64,000 bases of DNA from Coix lacryma-jobi var. lacryma-jobi (lineage: Eukaryota; Streptophyta; Magnoliopsida; Poales; Poaceae), in the NCBI GenBank assembly GCA_009763385.1, contig CM019825.1, positions 116,927,131 to 116,991,130 of the forward strand. Reading direction: 5' to 3'. Below the pieces are notes generated by a model, which saw only the letters and a program-made list of their open reading frames with translations, did no database searches and was not told the DNA's origin. Shown here in pieces: positions 55,836 through 64,000 of the stretch. Each line of letters starts with the position of its first letter. Positions within the stretch are counted from its first letter, which is position 1. The translations under genes and the position numbers were made by a program.

Positions 55836-56690
55836 GTGCCCCCAGCTCTATTCTTTGCTGATAAACTGAAGGCAAGGGAGGTTGTGCTTTCAGCAATAGA
55901 GTATGACATGATCCTTCAGCTAGAACAGTCTATCTCTTCAAAGGTCATCAGAGGATGGAATTGTCAATCATTTGCCTCCTCTTCCTTTGATACCTGGTGG
56001 CAACAATGGAGCTTACATTTGTTTAATGAGGCTGTTTCCAGCTACTGTTTTAGCTTGGACTCATATTTTCAAGCAAATGATGAGGTATGCTTCCACTTCC
56101 CTCTTTTCTAATCTTTATGCCAAACATGTTTGCTTTATTTTTGATACTAAGATGAATGTCTGCAGGATTTGACCAACCTGACTCCCCCTCAAGTAAACTA
56201 TAACGTATGGTGCCCAAACACAAGACTTGGTTGGGATGCTCCCACCATTAGGACAATAATGAAGAGGAAAGCTGCTGAGATCCCTGATGACCAACCCCTC
56301 AGCACCTTCATAAAGGAGGCTGGCCCTTCTAAAGCAAAGAGGTCCAAGACCAAGACCAAGACCAAGAAGCATTCAACTTCTGAAGAGAGTCAGCCACCAC
56401 CAATCAAGGATGTTACTACAGAAGTATGAAAATTGCTTTTGGCTTCATCCCTTTCATCTGGATCCTGATTCTGATCCCCCTTTCTCTTGTCTAGGATATA
56501 GAGATTTATAATGCAGAATCAACTATGCCTCCTTCTCCCAATACTCATCAGGATGCTCTCCCACAATCTCTAGGTATAATTTTAGCCGATCACCTTTCTT
56601 TACTCACAGTACTAACTTTTGCCTAACAATGTTTTATTTTAGAAATAATCCATGAATCTTCATCGGATGTTCCTGATTCACAAATTATTC
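55836..56690 (+). pseudogene. Spliced plant gene fragment, possibly plant mobile domain-like
   Basis: Four exon pieces read in one frame across three small GT-AG introns: exons 55836-56084, 56166-56423, 56495-56573, 56643-56690; introns 56085-56165, 56424-56494, 56574-56642. The first has ALFFADKLKAREVVLSAIEYD and SSSFDTWWQQWSLHLF; the second has a basic tail KAKRSKTKTKTKKHS. The 5' end is cut by H and the 3' end by the primer-site sequence of L. The WW-containing segment recalls plant mobile domain (PMD) proteins, common in plant transposons, but I am unsure. It is not functional as it stands. Confidence 0.5.
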
Positions 56691-56693
56691 CCT

Positions 56694-56711
56694 GGCAACG
56701 GCGCCAGAAAT
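56694..56711 (-). other. tRNA-Asp-type primer-site sequence beside L
   Basis: The minus strand reads TTTCTGGCGCCGTTGCCAGGG next to the LTR end: the same site as in D, with one change from GCCGGGG. It lies on the opposite side of the LTR from the polypurine tract and abuts the gene fragment. Confidence 0.8.
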
Positions 56712-56714
56712 GCT

Positions 56715-58562
56715 TGAAGCAAGACCGGTCACTATACCTAAAGGAGTGGAGCTAAAGCAGCTATCTACTAATGCCAAGCGGGGTTGTCAATCCCGACACT
56801 AGTAGGAGCTAGCTAGCGAGAATGCAATCTACCAGGAGGAGATTCTGCAAGTGCATAGAACTATCGTAGTAGCACTTCGCCTGTGAGTACCAGGTGTCGA
56901 TTTATTTGATCCCAAGGGAAGGCTAGGGTGGTGTATGAGTCGAGTCAAGGAGGGGATGAGAGTCGAAGAAAAGAGAAAAGGGAAAAGGGAAGAAGAGAGG
57001 CTAGAAAGAATATATGGGTGGATAGGTAAGGATGAAATGGATGGCTAAGGTAAGGTGGATGGATAGGTAGATAAAGGGAATAGCTAAGGATAACTAAAGG
57101 TAACTAAGATAACTAACTACTCCTGATAACTAATCCTAGATAACTACAAAGCAAGATAACTATGAAGCGAGATAGTTACGAAGCAAGGCAGGCAAAAGAC
57201 AATAAAGCAACTAAGCTGAGTAAAGTTTTATTCCTATCTTGTCAGGTATCGAGGCGTACTAGCCTTTACCACTTACTCAGGTTGAACGCTTGCACAATGA
57301 GCCTTACTGTTAAACTGGGCCAACTACGTGGTGGAATTCAAGGCGCACAGGGCTGTCACCACCTGCTTGCTACCACAGATATCCGGGGGTCCAGCCATAT
57401 CTGAAGGTAAGTCTATAACTAAGCACCACGCTTAACTATATTCTAACTATCTCTACCCTAGCTTTGAATAGAGACACCCTTGCGGACGTCAGAGCAAACG
57501 CTTGACTTAATAAGATAAACACTAAACTAACTAAGCAACCTATTGGCAAAGATCAAACACTAAGCTCACTAGAGATTAACTACTATGGCTAAGTGAATTG
57601 AACTGTAGGATAGCTAGGCACTCAAGCAATCAATCAAGTATACCACTCAATACTGATAAGTAGAATAAAGTAATACTTGAAATGATGAACTAGAATATAG
57701 TAAATGCTTGAGTAACAAGAGCAAAACCTGAACTGGAGATGAAGGAAGACTCTTCACAGCTCCAGAACCGATCACTCGCACTCCTCTACTCTTGAGCTAA
57801 GCCTTGAGCAGCGCTACCGCGAGGGCGAAGATGCCTTGCTCTACTAGCTACCTACTTGCCTAAGCTCTCTAAGCTTCTAACCTAACTCTCACTTGCTTCT
57901 CTTGCTTTGCTTCTCTTGGAAGTGTGGGATATGAGGGATATGAATGAAGTGATGCCGCAGGGGGGTATTTATAGCCCAAATGAGTGAGGGGGGTTCTTAT
58001 AGTGGGCAGCCAACCGACCTAGGGTTAGGTCAGGTGGCGGGCGCCACCCCCTACTGGCGACCGCCAGTCCCCAGGCCGTTGGATGAACCGCCTCTGCTTC
58101 AACGGCATCCAGGTGGTTGTCCAAGGCGGTTTGGAGGTCGGTTGCATGTCCTAGCAACCGACATTCAGCCTTGATCCATGCCACTCCTCCCTGAGCCGTC
58201 TGATGCCACTGACCTAGTGACCAAGGGCCAGGATTTGGCATTGGGGAGGTCACACTGATCGGTGACGTGGCAGGGAGTGGCACTTGGGCCAACCCACGTG
58301 GCGGGCGCCACTTAGAGGTGGCGGGCGCCACCTAGGGGTGGCGGGCGCCACCCCCCTTAGGCCCATTTGGGCCCTGCTGAGTGGGCTTGGCCTCTGGTGG
58401 GTCCATATGTCCAAATTTGGTTCAAATCCTGCATTCGAATAAAATTCTATGGACATGTGGAATTCGGTTAGTTTGAAACCTATTTGACTACATTTCATGC
58501 CATTTTGGTGGACTTTAGGGTCAAATGTTGATGGTAAAACAGGTGTTTAAGGACCGTCAACA
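56715..58562 (-). mobile_element. Gypsy LTR L (~1.85 kb)
   Basis: On its own strand it starts TGTTGACGGTCC at 58562, has a TATA box CTATAAATA at about 57974-57966 and ends CTTGCTTCA at 56715. Four GTGGCGGGCGCCAC units lie at about 58031-58050 and 58296-58350. It shares the box around 56845-56930 (GCAAGTGCATAGAAC, GTAGCACTTCGCC) with D. The right side has the polypurine tract, so it is the 3' LTR of a minus-strand element whose body extends right. Confidence 0.8.
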
Positions 58563-58602
58563 AGCTCCCCCAAGCTAACATGTTGCTCGTCCTCGAGCAA
58601 CA
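58563..58602 (-). other. L polypurine tract and adjacent stem-loop
   Basis: The minus strand reads AGCTTGGGGGAGCT before the LTR. A perfect 9-base stem follows (58581-58589 TGTTGCTCG, 58594-58602 CGAGCAACA) around the loop TCCT, as beside the LARD polypurine tract. Confidence 0.85.
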
Positions 58603-60169
58603 ATGCGGTTTAAGCATTGAGCATGAAATGGATAGCAACTTAAGATGTCTGCAAGTGCATATTGTATAGTGAGAAATAACTTAGCATATATCATTAATCA
58701 TAGCAATGTGGGGCTTATAGCTTTTCACTTCAAACATGCAAGAGTGAAATAAAGCAGTAGATAGGAAACTTTTATCTTGCTTAGGTTTGACTAGGATTCT
58801 GTCTGGAGGTTTTTCAAAGTTTTCAAAAGATAACAACTTGCTTAAGTCCTCCAAGATTCACTCAATCACTCAATGGTGTTTAAATCCTCACTTAGGCCAA
58901 AATGTGGCCTCTCCTATTTCTAAAGAATGATATGTGGAGTTATAGGTGGGCTAAGAACCATGAGCAAATTGCCTGATGTTTATTGCTAAGCTAGACACTC
59001 AGATCATAAGGAGCAGCAAATCATAAAAATTGATCAAGATGTGCATGTGTGGTTATGTGGAAGTGTATAGAGAGATATTTCGTAATCCTTCCTAGTTAAT
59101 TTTTGGGGTCTAGAGCTAATGATAATTCTCTCTCTCTCTTTTTTTTGGATACATAGTGAGTAGACCAAAGATGTGTCCTTACATTTTCTTAGGACATAGT
59201 CCTCTCTTGAGCTACTTTGCTCACTTTTTTTTCAGGACATAGTCCTTTCTTGAGCTACTTTGCTCATTTTCTCTCTCTCTCTTTTAGCTCTAGATTTCCC
59301 CAGACATCTATAGGAAAGGATTTTTGAAATGAAAAAGGGGAAGAGGGAGAAATGCTTATTCCCAGTGTAGGAATAAGCATAAGGCTAGCAATGGGATGTT
59401 TGGCAGGGTATTGCATATCTCCGGTGTAGAGAATAAGCAATTTATTTGGTGGTTGCAAACTTCCAAAGTGGAAAGTAGGCAAATTATGGTGGGTGTGCGT
59501 GAATCTTGATTCAAAAGATATGATAAGCTTCTCTACTAAGATCTATGAGGTCTAACAAAGCTCAACACAAACAAAGCTCTTTGTGGTTTTGACTAATGAC
59601 TAACAAATGTTTGGCTCGTGGTGGGATGGGATAAAAAATCTAGGAGGAACTCTTAGCAAGGTTTTCATAATTTTTAAAAGAAATCCTCTAGATTAGGTCC
59701 TAATTTCACCTTAGCAAGTTTAAAGAATTACTCCATTTCTTACTAACTTTACTCACTAAGCATGATTTCAGTTAAAGCATGTGCAACCCACAAAAGCTAC
59801 AACTTAGATAAGACTAGTCATTCAAACCATAACAACAGCATTTGCATGACATATTTCAAATCTTATTCAGGTTTCAACTTGTTTAAGCAGATTTTATCAA
59901 TTTTATTCATGGAGTGGTTATTTAGGCAAGCATGTGACATTCAAAAGATATAGAATTTAAGAACTGAATGTAAAGTGTAGGCTTGAGACATACCTTATCG
60001 GAGCGGGAGTCTCCCCCAAGCTGGCTTCTTGCTTGGTGAAGGATCTTCTTCTTCTCAGTCGGAGCTCTTGTTCTCATTTTATTAAAAGGGAAACTATCTA
60101 ATGTTGTGAAAAGGGAAACTATCCTATTTTGATATTTTATTATTCTAGCTAAGTTAACATATACCTATG
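58603..60169 (-). mobile_element. L internal region, 3' non-coding part
   Basis: AT-rich with no coding motif. Pyrimidine tracts (CTCTCTCTCT) occur at 59131 and 59271, a duplicated segment GGACATAGTCCT(C/T)TCTTGAGCTACTTTGCTCA at about 59190 and 59233, and a second polypurine-tract look-alike (AGCTTGGGGGAGACT, minus) at about 60010-60024. It is cut at 60169 by K. Confidence 0.6.
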
Positions 60170-61497
60170 TGTCGGTGTTTCGACCCCGGGGGTATGACAC
60201 CAACTAGTAATATGATCGCGTGCTCTCTTTCTGGATGGTGATGCAAGGGGACACAAGATTTATCCTGGTTCGGGCAAAGAAGGCCCTACGTCCAGCGGGG
60301 GGAGGAGATTCTTGTATTACTTGCACCTAAGTGCTTGTACAGGGGCAATACAAGCTCAACGAGCGTGGACCGGAGTCCGGACTCGTATGTGTGTGTAGAG
60401 TGGACTTGTGCGGACATGTGTGTACGTGTGTGTCTAGCCGTATCTGTGTAACCGGGTGAGTGAAGGTCCCTGGTGTCCCCTTTTATAGAGCAGGAGGAGG
60501 CCAGGGTTACATAGGTGTGGTACAGGAGTCGGGATGTACAATGCCTAATACGGCGGAGAGTAGGAATCCCGTCTTGTCGATGCCACTGGAGCCGACGTGG
60601 GGGTTGCTGTTGAAGCGTCCTTGAAGCATGGCCTCCCTCCCGGGCGCGGACGTGGAGGCGTGGCGATGTGAGGCCATGCAGCGTCCATTCCGGCACGTAC
60701 ATGACGTGGCTGGGTCCCTCCGAGTCTTGGGGTACCTGTCCTCCAATAGCATGATAGTAGCCGGGGCTCGAGGGGCTCAGAGCCGGCCTCGAGGTGGCGC
60801 CTACGGGGGGCTCGAGTCCTCGCAGGTATGGGCAAGTTCCGGGAAACCCGATTGAGCAGCAGGTATCCGGGCCTCAAGACGTGGCTTGGACGTGCAACAG
60901 TGTAGGGTATGGCTTAACAGTGTTGTACGTCCCCTTTTGACTATGCCTGTGGTGAAAACGAGGTTTGACCCTGACTCTGGCTCGCTGTGGCACACATCGT
61001 GTGCCAGAGGATGTGACCGGAGTAGGTGAAAGCATTAAATGCGCTGTGTGGGGTTGGTACGGTCGTCAGAGCTGGGGAGCGGGAAGCTTCCTCTTCGTGG
61101 GGGGCTTCGAAGGGTAGTGGAGCGATCGCCCGAGCCCTCGCGCGGAGGGCTCGGGTGAGTGGAAGTTGGGCTCCAGCTCGAGGCCTGGGGTGTAATGAGC
61201 CTCGAGGGATAGGCTATCGTGCTGGAGAGGCTCGAGGTCCCCGCGCAGGGTCCCGAGGAGCGGTGCACGACTGTAGCGGGTTCGTGGCCTACGCGCCGGG
61301 GCTCGAGGGGTAGGCTACCAGGAGGCGGCCGGTAAGGCTTTGGCGAGCCCACGCTTTCTGGCAGTGGGCCAGCGTTGCAGGCCTCGAGGGGTCGGTTCTT
61401 TGGAAGGTTAGTCTAGCTGGGTTTATTAATTGGTGTTCTAGGTTTAACCTATTTGTTTTGCGTTGATCGGGGGTACCCCTTTTGCGGTCCCCCGACA
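60170..61497 (-). mobile_element. Tat-type gypsy LTR K (1328 bp)
   Basis: On the plus strand it runs TGTCGGTGTTTCGACC to CCCCCGACA, a perfect TGTCGG / CCGACA terminal pair. The box TTATCCTGGTTCGGGC with CCTACGTCCAGCGGGG at about 60257-60300 and the minus TATA box CTCTATAAAA (60490-60481) are typical of grass Tat LTRs. Confidence 0.85.
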
Positions 61498-61969
61498 GTA
61501 GCCCCCAAGCCCTTGTTTGGGTGCTGGCACTCGAGCAGGGGCTCTCTACCGGGATCTAGAGGGTTACTAACTGGTTCTCGAGGGTTTAGTTGTTTCGATT
61601 CCGTGGGTGTCGTGCGTGCGACACCCGCGGGTGTAGCCCCCGAGGCCACGGGGGAGTGGTTAGGACTCCCTCGTGGGCTTTTTCACGAGCGTGAGTGTTA
61701 GTTGCGTTTTTTAGGTTCAGGAGTGTCGAGCCCCCGAGTTTTTAGACCCTCTTTCATCGAGGGGTGCCAGGCTGAACCGACCGGCCGGCTCTTCGAGCTG
61801 TCCGGCACGCCGGTTGCCCTGGCTTGTCATCCCGCGAGTCCTTTCGATCGGATGCGAGGGGGGATGCCTCGTACTACCACGAGCGGGCGAGTATTGAGGT
61901 TCCCGGTGAGCTAGTAACGGGGAAATCCAAGTGAGACCTCGTGCCCTGTTCGATAGGGTCGACTGTAGC
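61498..61969 (-). mobile_element. K polypurine tract and 3' internal remnant
   Basis: CAAGGGCTTGGGGGCTAC on the minus strand directly precedes the LTR, making it a 3' LTR. Further AGCCCCCGAG runs occur at about 61636 and 61728. No coding motif remains before the next element starts. Confidence 0.65.
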
Positions 61970-63567
61970 TGTAACACTCTGGTGTTAAGCAGACTAAAAC
62001 CTGACATGTCATCATATGCACTAGCATTTCATTTGAGTTGATAACCCAATTTTTCATTCACTAAAAACAAGTTTTATTCTTTATGCTTGTGCTTAGTGGA
62101 TAAGGAGTGTTTAAGTTTGCAACCCTAGTCTATGCTTTCTTGTTGTGAATAGTGCTTTTATGCTATATAAGGGTACTATGGTAATTTCTTATATAGTAAT
62201 TGAATGTTGTACCACATCTTGGTATTATGTCTCAAAGGTGTATTTGGATCATGTTTCAAGTCACCATTGAGGTATAATTCGAATTTGGTCGGAATTCAAT
62301 TAAGTAATTTAATTAAGTTAAAAACCCTATTTTTGTCCCCTTTTTCATAATTCTAAATCTAAAAAGAATTTGGGTAAACCCTAAAAAGCAAAGTTGCTCC
62401 ATTTTTGAAAGGATCAACTTTGATGTATAAAGTTTTTCAAGTTTTCATACGAAATCAAAAGTAATTGGGAAAATACCCTTTTACCCTTTTTGTTCCCTTT
62501 TGATTTTCAAACCCTAATTCAAAATCTAAGCATATTTTGCATATGTTGCAAAAATAAAAAATGTTCAGTATTGAATTCTGAGCATTTGATATTTTAACAT
62601 ATTTTCAACTTATATTCAAAAATCCAAAGTAATTTCTAAATTTTTGAAAGGGTATAAAGGAGAAGGGGGGATATGTTTGTTTCCCTGTTCATGGCGGCAG
62701 GAAGCCGATATTTTGATCACTGCTGCTCGTGCGAAGGGCGTCAATCTCTCCCGAATGAGCGCGCAACCGTGTTCATGGCAAAGTGAAGCAGCTGCTGGCG
62801 CTCTCCCTCGCGTCGTGGCACCTTCTCCTGAGCTCGCCGTCGCCGTTTTGCCACCTAGGGCACCGACGGACTCCTTTCCGTCCAAACCTCAAATTCACTG
62901 CCTCTGATCGTCCTCATCCAAAATTGACCGCAACTATAACTCCCTTACCTCCTTGCACATCTCCAGAGCCCATTCCTTCGACCCCTACTGCCTCAGAGAG
63001 CTCGTGCTCGCCGTTCTTCTTTCCGCCGGGCAAAATCGCCGCCGAGCTCGATCTCGCCGTGGTCCGCTCAACCGGGCACTCCTCTACTCTCCCTGTCTCA
63101 TGTTTCTGTTTCGCCTTGACCCCACGTTACTCATCGGCTCAATGGTTTTCCTTTTGGCGCTCAGGTCTCGCCGGAACATCGTCTTCTTCGCCGGAGCTCG
63201 CCGCCGCAAGCCACTGCTCCGTGGAACTTTCCTCTCCGTTCATCCTCCGCTTGAACCAGCTACATAGTCAGCATCAGGGTGAGCTACTGGAACTTCCTAG
63301 CCCCTCCGTTCTACTGCTACTATCCTAGGTTCGCTGGAACAGCTCCGCCATGATCCGGTCCGCCGCCGTGCGTGGCTAGACCTCACCGGAGTGGTAGCGG
63401 TTAGGGTTAGGAGCTCTATCGGCTGCGGGTGACTTGCCGATGTTGGTGCTCGCGTCCGTTAGGTCTCTACTGGCCGGAGTTGACCGGCGTAAGGCTCGCC
63501 GGCGCTCGGTGCGCCGCCGTCCGCTCTGGCCATGGTCGGGGACCTCATAGTTGTAAAGATAAGAAAG
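61970..63567 (+). mobile_element. Partial long LTR beginning TGTAACA
   Basis: TGTAACACTCTGGTG at 61970 is a start typical of chromovirus LTRs (Tekay/RIRE3-like). An AT-rich section is followed by GGTATAAAGG at 62651-62660 and then a GC-rich section with TCGCCG-type codon-like sequence, as in such LTRs. The end is missing, cut by the Sirevirus LTR at 63568. Short frames at 62644-63328 are not convincing as genes. Confidence 0.5.
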
Positions 63568-64000
63568 TGAAGGACCGAGAAGCAACCAGAAAGCGACCAG
63601 AGGGGGGGTGAATGGGAGCTTCAAAATTTCCTTACGGAAACTAGTAGCCACTGTCCCAAAATCAACCCTAAGAGACAAACCCTAGAGCTTGCTAATGTCC
63701 ACGACCCTAGATATAGGGTGGATGCTTCCAAGAAGCACAGCGGGACACTACACAACTCTAGAAAGCCTACGCAAAAGACGGAAACCGAATCCGTCAACGA
63801 ACGAGCGAACCGCGAACGAAAACGCGCGAAACTGCACTGACCGGACTCTGGCCTGCGTCCGGTCTGTGAGCACCAGACGCGTCCGGTCGTGCAGAACCCG
63901 ATCTGGGAGCTCACTGTGTTGGACCGGACTCACCAGGGTCAAGCGTCCGGTCGACTGTCGAGCGTCCAGTCACAAACGCCAACACAGGTGAACAGTGAAC
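63568..64000 (-). mobile_element. Sirevirus LTR of the C family, partial
   Basis: On the plus strand it starts TGAAGGACCGAGAAGC, matching the reverse complement of C's LTR end, and carries GACCGGAC / GTCCGGTC units at about 63838-63975. No primer site lies to its left, so it is the outer end of a 3' LTR or a solo LTR continuing beyond the window. GAAAG at 63563-63567 would be its duplicated target. Confidence 0.88.

Noticed and set aside
62644..63328. Host gene with GC-rich first exon
   Set aside because: Several frames overlap, no domain is recognisable, and the sequence follows a TATA box within an LTR-like segment.

Overview
The window is repeat-rich nuclear DNA from a plant, most likely a large-genome grass. 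There is no bacterial gene organisation and no host gene I can defend. Almost every base belongs to LTR retrotransposons, mostly Ty1/copia Sirevirus-type and Ty3/gypsy Tat-type elements, plus a large non-coding LTR element, a solo LTR and one inverted-repeat DNA element. The grass assignment is inference from element types and from GC-rich exon-like sequence next to AT-rich sequence; I cannot name the species.

The elements are nested. From outside in: copia element H (LTR and gag, about 52730-55834, minus) was invaded by gypsy element G (5' LTR 52254-52727, internal parts 48034-52253 and 24402-24682, minus). G was invaded twice: by copia element A (14265-24401, minus) and by copia element B (24683-48028, plus, duplicated target ATCTC). 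A's 3' LTR was broken by a LARD-like element (1-14264, minus) with 5.8 kb LTRs and a 3.1 kb non-coding interior. B was broken by copia element C (34169-44086, plus, duplicated target GATTT). C lost the second half of its pol, has a solo LTR (39882-41291) at that scar, and carries a 1.04 kb foldback element (41845-42884) in its 3' LTR.

Right of H lie a spliced plant gene fragment (55836-56690, plus), a gypsy LTR (L) with primer-site sequence on its outer side (56694-58562) and its non-coding 3' interior (to 60169), a Tat-type LTR with polypurine tract (60170-61969), a partial long LTR beginning TGTAACA (61970-63567), and the start of another C-like Sirevirus LTR (63568 to the window end).

All gag and pol genes carry frameshifts or stops, so none looks autonomous now. 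The most interesting signals are in the non-coding parts: a seven-member array of stem-loops whose stems differ but whose loop is constant, in the LTRs of both A and C; a stem-loop with an identical loop beside the polypurine tract of two unrelated elements; primer-site sequence outside the LTR end in two copies of one family; primer-site look-alike repeats at the 3' end of A; and in B an accessory reading frame of about 880 codons after pol, preceded by an internal copy of the LTR palindrome cluster.
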